A stretch of DNA of 64,000 nt from Carposina sasakii (lineage: Eukaryota > Arthropoda > Insecta > Lepidoptera > Carposinidae), in contig CP053148.1 of NCBI GenBank assembly GCA_014607495.2, positions 11,160,001-11,224,000 of the forward strand, read 5' to 3'. The translations under genes were made by a program, and so were the position numbers. The notes under the pieces were generated by a model. It was given only the letters and a program-made list of their open reading frames with translations, did no database searches and was not told the DNA's origin. Numbering within the stretch: the first letter of the stretch is position 1; the number at the start of each line of letters is the position of its first letter. This document shows, piece by piece, positions 30,001-34,498 of the stretch.

Positions 30001-33000
30001 TCTTGCTCCCAAGCTGGTAACTTCGTGAAAACCATTTCAGTGCTTGTGTAATGGGTAACTCCACATGGACTGATAGTCAAGTAGTTTTTTCTGTCAATTT
30101 CTTCATATGGAACCACCCTGTTATAAATTTATAATCAAATATAGCCAAATTTTGATTGATACATTTTGACCTAAGCTCCACTGTCTCATTCATTTTATAT
30201 TCAAAAACAAGACTATCAGAAGAGATCACAATAAAAAAAACTGTGTCAGTTGGGTTTAATAATTTCAAACAAGTAAATTAAGTATGTACTTACTTTAGGT
30301 AATATGGAGTAAAAAAGACATTTTCTGGATGAACAGCATAAATCATGTACAGAAAGCCACGAGATGGGTTGGTCCTAATAAAGTCTATAACTTCCTTCTG
30401 CGATGCAACAACTGGTTTTACTTTTAATGGATCTATTGTTACTACATCCTTATGTGAAAATTGAGCACTGTGCTCTGATTCTCTTATCTTTATGTTTTTC
30501 TTCTTCTTTTCCTTAACAACAGCACCTAAAACAGTTTTGAATAACTATTGACTTTGCATTCTTTGGAGTGTAACAATAAACAAATTATCATATCTGTCAA
30601 TTGTTACTGATATAATATGAGGTGTAATGATAACTTTGTTTTACAATATAGCATTACCTGCACCCTCTTCAACAACATGAGATTGTCGTATTTCTTTTTT
30701 GAATCTTTCTTCCTGTGCTTCTGCAAATCCTGTCTACAGTAATTAAATTAGTCTATGACTGTAGAAGTACAAGACGTTAAAGTTTATTTAGATGTTCGAT
30801 ACTCTCACACAAAAACTACCACACTGATTTTGATGATACTTGGCAATTTATAAAATAAAATTACTTATACATCATCAGAATAACACACAAGTTGCAGGTT
30901 TCAGTTAGCTAGAGTATTGCTTAACCCTTAACTATCCAGAATGCCTTTGTGACGTAAGTGACCAGTAGTGTCCAACACTCATTTTATAAATGTAAGGTAC
31001 AATGAAAGAAAAGAAAGTTATTTTGAATGAAAAGGACAGTATAATGTATTTTTACTGTTATTTACTTACAAATATGTATTGCAAATATAATTTTTCAGAA
31101 TGTTTAGAGCAGACATTGCGATTGCATTTATCACAACACTGTTTAGAAGCCATTGATAATTTCGAAGGGCAAATAACAACGCTTCTTCCTTTTCGCAGCA
31201 GGATCAGATGATTGAGTAGTTTCCTGATTTGACCCTGTCACCATGCATGGCTGCTAAGTGGTAAGTGGATAGTCCTTTCGTGCTTCGTCTCCATATATGA
31301 GGTGTTAACTCGGTTGCGATTTCACGTAAAAATAGTTTTCTAAGTGTATTTTTTTACGTGAGTTACAGTCAGGATGTATATTTTTCCATATAATAAGCGA
31401 TGCAATGCCAACAACATCTATAATATTTTGAAAAAATGGTATTGGCCACCTATTTGTTTTACGCCGAACTGTATACTCATGAACCATTTCGTCCAGCGTA
31501 TCGAGACCTCCCTTGGTGGAGTTGTAGTACAAGTTTATTTCAGATTTGTTGAACATTGAGAAAAAAATAAGACATGTATACTATTGCAAGACCATTTTGT
31601 GCTAAAGATTTTGTGACATCAACACTTGTAAAATAATTGTCAAAAGTAACATTTCTGTTACTTGGGAAGTATAGTTCACATAACTGGTTGACTACATTGT
31701 ATGCTAAATTTTCTGCCCTGTTTTGTCCTTCTTTTGTGATACCTACCTATATGGTATACCAAATAGGGGGTAACTAGTTTTGCTGTGACAGATCCACCAG
31801 ATTTTCATACCATACCCATCAGGTTTGCTGGGTTGATACTGTTTGAATGATACGCGTCCTCGAAAAGGTACAACCTACTCATCAATAGTGATATTTTCTC
31901 CAGGCAAATAAAACTTTTTCAGATATTGGTTTACGTATTTCCATAATTCTCTAAAAGGTGCAAGTTTATATTTTGACTTTCTCAGGGACCTAGTATTTTT
32001 ATTATTGAATCTTAAGAATTGTAATAAAGAAGCAAATCTATATTTCCCCACTGTAGCTCGAAATATTGAATTGCCAAAGATAAGGTATTCTCTAAAATTC
32101 GCACCTCCCTGTTTATTGACTCCTAAATATCAATAAAAGACCTAGAAATGCTTGCATTTCGATTTTGTCTGTTGGTTTCCATCGATTTTGTAATAATAAT
32201 AAAATTATAAGTCCTAAATGTAAATAAAATTTACCTTCACACTTGAATCAAACAAAATATTATTATTATTGTGTCTGTTGGACACTTGTGGATTGATGAA
32301 GTACTATTTTCGTTTATTAACCAAAAATAATAAATTATTTATGTTACAAATATTTTCATTGCACAATTATATTTGTAAAACATTGGTGATAAATTAGATA
32401 AAAGGCCAATTCATAAAAATAAATATTTTAGTTTTTATGAAAACATAAACGCAAAATTGTGTCCGCAAGACACTTGTGGGTTGTTTCGAAGTAAAAAGTG
32501 ATAGGTGGAGAGTAGTTTCTTGTTAAGCTCTGACTACCTAACCTGGTATGGCCAATGCTGGCCTTAACACCTTAAAAAAATTCAAAATATTTCCATCCTG
32601 ATCAAAGTAGCTATATAGGTACCCACCACTTAGGTAGTACTTATACTCAATCATCAAATTTATTCACATAATTTACTAATTTTGATCAGATTTAACCTAC
32701 CTATTATATAGTTAGGTATGTTTAATCCGATGGGTATAGGTAAGTAAGTATACTCGTTCTCCTAGGCTAGAGCTTGTGGTTTTTCTTAAAGCCTCGGAAG
32801 CATAATATAAACTTATTAGAACTAACTTACCAATGGTTCAGGTTCTTTTTTGACATACTCGATCTTTTCCAGTAACTTCTTATGGGGTAAATGAAAAGGT
32901 ATATCGCGAGGTTTTCTATAAAAATAGATACATAAATGGCAATATTACATAATCTTTTATTATCTAATTAATTAATTACAAACTCATATACAAAACCAAC

Positions 33001-33099
33001 TAACCGCTCAAAGAAAGTGGGCACTTTTCGCACATTACGCTGTAACGTTTCTATGGCAGGTAAAGTTGTGTTAGATTTTCGCCTCGTATTTGTATGCAT
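1..33099 (-). CDS. DNAH6: Axonemal dynein heavy chain, DNAH6-like (5' 46 exons, partial)
   Basis: This is the gene-level entry for a ciliary/flagellar inner-arm dynein heavy chain, an ATP-driven minus-end microtubule motor. The ATG is at 33099-33097, and 46 exons run leftward to base 62, where a donor sends the gene out of the window. The exon lengths total 8,448 nt, exactly 2,816 codons. Every donor/acceptor pair agrees in phase and no internal stop is met, so the model is well supported. Domains in order are tail, linker, AAA1, AAA2, AAA3, AAA4 and stalk; the rest of the stalk and microtubule-binding domain, AAA5, AAA6 and the C-terminus must lie beyond the left edge. Single-headed axonemal heavy chains are about 4,000-4,200 residues. 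The DNAH6/Dhc16F assignment rests on the short tail and the AAA2 P-loop GPTGGGKTT, compared with family sequences from memory. Other inner-arm classes (DNAH1, 3, 7, 12, 14) are less likely but not excluded. Expression is expected in sperm and chordotonal cilia. Confidence 0.93.
62..2736 (-). CDS. DNAH6: Dynein heavy chain exons 43-46: stalk coiled coil, start of microtubule-binding domain
   Basis: Exons are 2575-2736, 1713-1889, 742-938 and 62-224, about residues 2584-2816. Exon 44 is the ascending stalk helix, rich in Lys, Glu, Ala and Val with heptad character. Exon 45 carries [19 protein letters not shown], a conserved block near the tip. Exon 46 starts [17 protein letters not shown] and continues into the microtubule-binding region. 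The last donor in the window is GTAACT directly after base 62, so the next exon lies outside. Exon 43 uses a GTTCGT donor. Confidence 0.92.
2104..2460 (+). repeat. Old interspersed repeat with a tRNA-like B box
   Basis: A GGTTTCGAATCCCGGTGG stretch near 2145 resembles a pol III B box as found in tRNA-derived SINEs. It is followed by ATGATGAATATGAT and other repeat-like sequence within the intron between exons 43 and 44. No convincing A box is visible, so this is probably a degraded SINE joined to other repeat debris. Confidence 0.35.
3050..7971 (-). CDS. DNAH6: Dynein heavy chain exons 38-42: AAA4
   Basis: Exons are 7716-7971, 6616-6806, 5909-6081, 3849-4032 and 3050-3215, about residues 2261-2583. 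The AAA4 P-loop reads GPGGSGRRS (exon 39, about residue 2389), with Arg where a canonical Walker A has Lys; axonemal chains usually have GVGGSGRQS here. The Walker B region FLFTDTQI is in exon 40, [14 protein letters not shown] in exon 41 and [13 protein letters not shown] in exon 42, the usual exit of AAA4 into the stalk. The intron between exons 40 and 41 is filled with nested Helitron-like elements. Confidence 0.93.
4052..4325 (+). repeat. Interspersed repeat, 'TCCACTGCTGGAC' family
   Basis: This begins near GCAGTCCACTGCTGGACGTA and continues through GGCCTCCCCCAGGGCACGC. Related copies lie at 18815-18920 and 50328-50565, and a cut copy at 1-23. It is a very common lepidopteran repeat, probably a retroelement end, and lies in the intron between exons 40 and 41 of the dynein gene. 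Confidence 0.6.
4349..4543 (+). mobile_element. Non-autonomous Helitron-like element (Lep1-type)
   Basis: It starts near ATAAAATTGTAACGGATCG and ends CCACTAGT, preceded by a GC hairpin of the form CGCG-aacgaagt-CGCG. The CTAGT end plus short hairpin is the hallmark of Helitron 3' ends, and the body phrase GAACCGATTT is shared with the other copies here. A closely related copy is at 38651-38840. Confidence 0.6.
4577..5400 (-). mobile_element. Helitron-like element of a second family, split by a later insertion
   Basis: Bases 4577-4655 and about 5270-5400 match the two halves of the uninterrupted copy at 29740-29950. On the minus strand the element ends in GGGCGGCCGCTAGT-like sequence. The two halves are separated by the plus-strand Helitron-like block at 4661-5269, so the order of insertion can be read directly. 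Confidence 0.55.
4661..5269 (+). mobile_element. Helitron-like element(s), Lep1-type, inserted in another repeat
   Basis: It starts AACTAATATTATAAATGCGA, followed by a (CTGT)n run at about 4690-4712, and ends TCCACTAGT after the CGCG-gacgaagt-CGCG hairpin. The unusual length, with a second ATGGATGTTTATTACTC start near 5070, suggests two copies fused or one inserted in another. Confidence 0.6.
5402..5595 (+). mobile_element. Degraded Helitron-like copy
   Basis: Opens GATGCGAAAGTAACTCTATC and closes with CGGACGGAATCGCAGTCGTC then CACTAAT, a mutated form of the CTAGT end seen in the neighbouring copies. It lies in the same dynein intron. Confidence 0.5.
6872..7095 (+). mobile_element. Helitron-like copy, 3' truncated
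   Basis: It has the family start (ATTATAAACGCGAAAGTTTG), the TGGATGGATG microsatellite and TTTTTATACCGGGAAAATA. It stops within the terminal hairpin (CCACGCGGATACC) without a CTAGT end. An apparently open stretch downstream is repeat-derived, not a dynein exon. Confidence 0.5.
8224..11950 (-). CDS. DNAH6: Dynein heavy chain exons 32-37: AAA3
   Basis: Exons are 11730-11950, 11000-11211, 10657-10769, 9984-10126, 8834-9026 and 8224-8447, about residues 1892-2260. AAA3 is the regulatory ATPase site. Its P-loop GSTGVGKTC is split by the intron between exons 33 and 34 and reads correctly only after joining at 11000/10769, which supports both boundaries. Walker B is [13 protein letters not shown] (exon 35). 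[19 protein letters not shown] follows in exon 36. Exon 36 ends at a weak GTTAAT donor. Confidence 0.94.
9065..9216 (+). mobile_element. Palindromic MITE
   Basis: Near-perfect inverted arms: GGCCGCACTACGGCTAAACC at the left pairs with the reverse complement of the right end (GGTTTAGACGTAGTGCGGAC). GC-rich arms containing CCGCCGCGG surround a short unpaired centre. It lies in the intron between dynein exons 35 and 36. No transposase is encoded. Confidence 0.7.
9775..9945 (+). repeat. LINE 3'-end fragment
   Basis: Contains GGTCTGCAGCTGTATGCTG and ends ATGCTGAATAAATAATTTCT followed by a TTTCTTTC run. A matching end is at about 6155-6195 (TGCTGAATAAATAATTTATT). The shared AATAAA plus TTTC-rich tail suggests the 3' end of a retroelement family. 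No coding part is visible. Confidence 0.4.
10290..10640 (+). repeat. Old dispersed repeat interrupted by a MITE
   Basis: The flanks at 10300-10362 (ACATCAGCTGCATCTCCTTC) and 10480-10640 match the repeat family whose fuller copy is at 63440-63650. The MITE at 10365-10477 sits inside it. Further fragments of the same family lie near 3650-3790, 21620-21830, 24235-24720 and 42850-42985. Confidence 0.5.
10365..10477 (+). mobile_element. Short palindromic MITE
   Basis: GGTAAGCACGAACCT at the left is the reverse complement of AGGTTCGTGCTTACC at the right (15 bp, perfect). An inner pair, CGTAACGCTAGCG / GATAGCGTTACG, extends the fold. About 113 bp, non-coding, within an older repeat. Confidence 0.7.
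11519..11707 (+). mobile_element. Palindromic MITE, 'TGATTACGTAA' family, copy 1
   Basis: Long inverted arms: AAGCAATAGCAAAGCCGAAG at the left pairs with its reverse complement at the right, followed by TTTTACGTAATCAGGGGG. The arms include CGCGCGATCGCGATAATTGA. The centre is a GC- and GT-rich loop. It lies directly downstream of dynein exon 32 in transcript order. Other copies are at 15206-15347, 49385-49547 and, as a mini version, 47611-47670. Confidence 0.75.
12240..15830 (-). CDS. DNAH6: Dynein heavy chain exons 27-31: AAA2
   Basis: Exons are 15638-15830, 14917-15056, 14381-14566, 13496-13651 and 12240-12467, about residues 1591-1891. The AAA2 P-loop GPTGGGKTT is in exon 28 (about residue 1690). 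Exon 30 carries [20 protein letters not shown] and NSERIKL, and exon 31 has [13 protein letters not shown], all standard AAA2 landmarks. AAA2 binds nucleotide but usually does not cycle. The introns hold a SINE, two adjacent palindromic MITEs and another MITE. Exon 31 ends at a GTTAGT donor. Confidence 0.94.
13725..13927 (+). mobile_element. Palindromic MITE, 'CAGCGCCATCTAT' family
   Basis: TACAGCGCCATCTAT at the left is the reverse complement of ATAGATGGCGCTGTA at the right. The inner arms (AATTTTAGTTTAG / CTAAAATTTAG) also pair. It lies between dynein exons 29 and 30. A fragment (TAGATGGCGCTGCAATCAAG) is at about 11400. Confidence 0.65.
13977..14325 (-). mobile_element. tRNA-derived SINE
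   Basis: On the minus strand it begins with a tRNA-like head: the A-box-like GATAGCCCAGTGGTTAAGAC and, about 40 bp on, the B box GTTCGATCCC. A roughly 250-bp body follows, and the element ends in an ATC/ATG trinucleotide tail (plus strand TATGATGATGATGAT at about 13977-13992). The architecture and head match the common tRNA-derived SINEs of noctuid and other moths. It lies between dynein exons 29 and 30, in the same orientation as the gene. Confidence 0.75.
15206..15347 (+). mobile_element. Palindromic MITE, 'TGATTACGTAA' family, copy 2
   Basis: CCCCTGATTACGTTAAAGCA at the left mirrors GCTTTTACGTAATCAGAGGG at the right. The arms carry AGCAAAGCCGAAGCC and CGCGATCGCGATAATTGAG, like copy 1, with a shorter central loop (142 bp overall). 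A second, unrelated palindrome abuts it from 15349. Confidence 0.75.
15349..15558 (+). mobile_element. Palindromic MITE, 'GCTTGTAGACGT' family
   Basis: GCTTGTAGACGTGAACGGAT at the left pairs with the reverse complement of the right end (TCCGCTGACGTCTACAAGC, a few mismatches). The left-end motif appears a second time at about 15422, suggesting an internal duplication. It abuts the preceding MITE with no unique DNA between them. Confidence 0.65.
15836..15935 (+). repeat. Dispersed repeat, 'ATCACGCCTnTnnC' family
   Basis: An ACATACATACAT run followed by AAATCACGCCTCTTACCGG and GGGGTAGACAGAGATCACGG. Related copies are at 17340-17540 and 39660-39800. It is a common non-coding lepidopteran repeat with no visible ends. 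Confidence 0.45.
16433..19070 (-). CDS. DNAH6: Dynein heavy chain exons 22-26: AAA1, main ATPase
   Basis: Exons are 18952-19070, 18382-18555, 17892-18051, 17055-17200 and 16433-16584, about residues 1341-1590. AAA1 is the principal ATP-hydrolysing module. Walker A is [10 protein letters not shown] (about residue 1410, exon 23). Walker B is CFDEFNRI (exon 24). The sensor region [14 protein letters not shown] is in exon 25, and the [20 protein letters not shown] block in exon 26. All catalytic motifs look intact. The P-loop exon is locally very GC-rich, unlike the introns around it. Confidence 0.95.
16891..17026 (+). mobile_element. Palindromic MITE, 'GGCCGATTTT' family
   Basis: CCGATTTTCCAAATGTCAGA at the left pairs with TCTGACGTTTGAAAAAATCG at the right with few mismatches. 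The AGATAGCCT / AGGCTATCT arms continue inward. It lies between dynein exons 25 and 26. A fragment with AGCCTATCTGAAAGATAAAG is at about 12205-12228. Confidence 0.65.
17340..17545 (+). repeat. Dispersed repeat, 'ATCACGCCTnTnnC' family
   Basis: An ACATACATACATA run, then TCACGCCTGTATCCCTTACG and AGGCAGAGCACCAAGGGCCG. The copy at 39660-39800 has the same order (ATCACGTCTTTATCCCTTAC). It lies between dynein exons 24 and 25. Confidence 0.5.
18807..18925 (+). repeat. Interspersed repeat, 'TCCACTGCTGGAC' family, truncated
   Basis: CGATTGCAGTCCACTGCTGG, then CACAAGGCTACTGCCATAGG and CACGCTGGGCAGACGGGTT. It lies between dynein exons 22 and 23, same family as 4052-4325. Confidence 0.6.
19441..23625 (-). 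CDS. DNAH6: Dynein heavy chain exons 14-21: linker
   Basis: Exons are 23475-23625, 22768-22977, 22173-22385, 21835-21981, 21264-21440, 20509-20763, 19954-20100 and 19441-19694. They encode about residues 822-1340. Recognisable linker blocks are [14 protein letters not shown] in exon 15 and [16 protein letters not shown] in exon 18, both near-invariant in dynein linkers. The linker swings across the AAA ring to make the power stroke. Most exons here are multiples of three in length. Exons 17 and 21 end at GTTAGT donors. Confidence 0.92.
20861..21071 (+). mobile_element. Non-autonomous Helitron-like element (Lep1-type)
   Basis: It starts CTTACTAATATTATAAATGC, has CTCTGTCTGTC, then GTCTACTTTTTATCCTGG, and ends CGTCCACTAGT after the hairpin. 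It is a near-complete short copy (about 210 bp) between dynein exons 18 and 19. Confidence 0.65.
22561..22743 (+). mobile_element. Helitron-like element, variant family
   Basis: Starts CTAATATATAAAATTGTCGT and ends GGGCAAAAGCTAGT, preceded by CACGCGAGCGAAGCTGCGGG, a GC hairpin. The body contains GAAACGGCTTGACCGATTCT. This is a different subfamily from the GCGTCCACTAGT copies. It lies between dynein exons 15 and 16. Confidence 0.6.
23922..27653 (-). CDS. DNAH6: Dynein heavy chain exons 9-13: stem
   Basis: Exons are 27082-27653 (the longest, 572 nt), 26295-26527, 25784-25932, 25164-25292 and 23922-24028. They encode about residues 426-821. The segment is helical and charged, including the blocks [20 protein letters not shown] and [13 protein letters not shown] heptads, as expected for the helical-bundle stem before the linker. 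Exons 12 and 13 are separated by a 20-bp tandem array and two MITEs but keep phase across the intron. Confidence 0.88.
24278..24460 (+). mobile_element. Palindromic MITE, 'CTTGCNNCCGGCCGC' family
   Basis: TTTTATAACTTGCAACCGGC at the left pairs with the reverse complement of GACCGGCCGCAAGTTACAAA at the right, sharing the GCGGCCGG core. It is inserted in an older repeat in the intron between dynein exons 12 and 13. Confidence 0.6.
24521..24680 (+). repeat. Perfect 8 x 20-bp tandem repeat
   Basis: The unit TTACTGATGATTAACATGAG is repeated eight times with no mismatch. It arose inside an older dispersed repeat, whose normal sequence would read TTACTGAT then GCTATGCTTAACGTGGC. Complete identity implies very recent expansion. 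Confidence 0.97.
24740..25130 (+). mobile_element. Tc1/mariner-like MITE with TA target duplication
   Basis: The left end CAGGGTGTAAAAAGATAAC matches the reverse complement of the right end (CTGGGTGTAAAAAGACAAC). Inner arms (AATACCTCGTATTCTTT / AAAGAATACGAGGTATT) pair perfectly. It is flanked by TATA on both sides (24736-24739 and 25131-25134), consistent with TA-type integration. About 390 bp, no coding capacity. Confidence 0.75.
27756..33099 (-). CDS. DNAH6: Dynein heavy chain exons 1-8: N-terminal tail
   Basis: Exons are 33005-33099, 32831-32915, 30658-30733, 30294-30525, 29973-30117, 29295-29534, 28485-28702 and 27756-27939. They encode about residues 1-425. The start is a basic, Thr-rich segment, followed by a Lys/Glu-rich stretch (exon 4 opens with a KEKKKK run). 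Next come the YMIYAV and VVPYEEID blocks and an amphipathic [12 protein letters not shown] segment, all typical of the shorter tails of single-headed inner-arm dyneins. The tail binds intermediate and light chains and docks the motor on the doublet. Exon 1 ends at a GTTAGT donor instead of GTAAGT. The intron between exons 2 and 3 carries a dead piggyBac, and the intron between exons 7 and 8 a palindromic MITE. Confidence 0.85.
28206..28439 (+). mobile_element. Palindromic MITE with perfect 19-bp ends
   Basis: AGGTCCGTTTATATCTACA at 28206-28224 is the exact reverse complement of the last 19 bp. Inner motifs GTGTCAGACACGTGCC and TGTGTCTGACACGATC also pair in part. It lies between dynein exons 7 and 8, within about 50 bp of the exon 7 donor. 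The long open frame across it is not a gene. Confidence 0.8.
29740..29950 (-). mobile_element. Helitron-like element, intact copy of the split family
   Basis: On the minus strand it ends GGGCGGCCGCTAGT and contains a GC-rich palindromic 3' segment (CGGCTTCGCACGGGAG / CGGGCGAAGCCGTGGG). It includes AATCCGTTCCCTAGTTTGAA-like sequence on the plus strand. It is the uninterrupted counterpart of the element at 4577-5400. A plus-oriented fragment lies at about 43640-43745. Confidence 0.6.
31060..32110 (-). pseudogene. piggyBac transposase remnant
   Basis: The minus strand encodes recognisable piggyBac blocks in order: FLRFNNKN and [20 protein letters not shown] (32110-31930), ITIDE followed directly by a stop and then VVPFRGR (about 31880), [13 protein letters not shown] (about 31650), and [20 protein letters not shown] with [17 protein letters not shown] (31556-31400). 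Last come the Cys-rich C-terminal [16 protein letters not shown] motifs (about 31150). The stop next to the catalytic Asp region and several frame changes show that it is dead. TTAA sites exist nearby, but I could not match terminal repeats. It is inserted between dynein exons 2 and 3 in the gene's orientation. Confidence 0.85.
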
Positions 33100-34395
33100 A
33101 ATTCAAATTACTATTCAAAATTACGCATATTTGTCCATAAATAAATCTACGAAATAAATAAACAATTCGCTCTATTACACACAAACAAATGTCAAGCGTT
33201 GCCTAGGTTACATTTATTAGGGTTCCATATAATGTAGCTTTTTTTTAGCTCATGTTAGCTTAGCTTCATTTTACGTAAGTACACGTTAATCTTGAAATTA
33301 TAAAAATAAAAACGTGGAGGGTTGGTGTCAGGCAGGCAGCCGGCCGTAATACAAAAGCCAAATCTTTGGCAATGTAAGTTTCGAAAGGGCAGAAACATGA
33401 CGTAAGTATAAATATAGTATAAATATAGATAAAAATCAGGCAGAAGTAAGGATTTTACCTGGAATAAATTACATTGGTAAATTATAGCGACAATGTTAAT
33501 ACCATGTTACGGAATTATTCGTTATTTTCCGGCTCGCACATAGCTAGGTTTTTATTTTTCAGAATGGTGTGTAGATGAAGGAATCGTATCTTATAGAGCT
33601 TTATTTCTTTCCGTTTTTTAAATTTTTCATTCAACTTTCACCTCAGTTTTTTCATTATAAATATTTTAATAATTAAAACATCTAACAGAATGCATCTAAA
33701 AATCTTAATTGCAGCGAGGTAGAGTTTAGTTGATGCAAATTGGCTGTTTACGCCTGTTTTCTGTTTTCCTTGTGCTGTACACCAAGCAAGCCGTTTAAAA
33801 AATACGGTAAAAGCACGAAAAAGGGCTTTCTCTCGTTTTTATTATATGTGCAAAAATCTATATTCTAAAAGTTACATGTGTTGCTTAATATTGTTGTCTT
33901 AAATCATATATCGGTTCAGTCATTAAACCTTCAACTTCTATGGTAAGTACGCAATTAAAACATACGTTAACTTTCACTATGTACTTCACTTTACTATAAA
34001 TCCACCATCAATACATATGTACATACTCTAAAGTATTTTATTAACTGACTTCTTTTCCTATTAAGGAATTACTGTAATTAAAATGTGTGGTTGAATATAA
34101 GTACATAAATAATAAACAGCGAGTATGTGATAATTGATAGGAATCTGTAAATTTTTAAAGTGTATCTAAGTAGAATAAAACGTCGATAGAGCTATACCCC
34201 AGATTTATGCTCCAATGTTAGTGTATTCATGCAAATTACACATTAGGTGCCTAGTTAATACAAGTAATATAAAAAAATCTCATTATTTTTTTCCAATTTA
34301 CAAACCCATTCTGTGAACAGTACTAGCCCCAAGTTTTTGTTGTGGTTGAAGGGTGTATGAAAAAAAAAGCAATTAATTTTACTTAGTTTCTTTAG
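33100..34395. other. Dynein 5' flank and AT-rich spacer
   Basis: This separates the dynein start codon from the LINE. It should contain the dynein promoter and 5' UTR, but I see no clear TATA, initiator or ciliary X-box motif that I would defend. No coding stretch was found on either strand. Confidence 0.5.
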
Positions 34396-34498
34396 GTAAA
34401 TACCTAAGTATTATTATTATTATTAAACCTTATTTATTTCCTTAAAGTACACTACAATTTTTAAAAGTATATTTATATCTACTTTCTTAAGGACCTCT

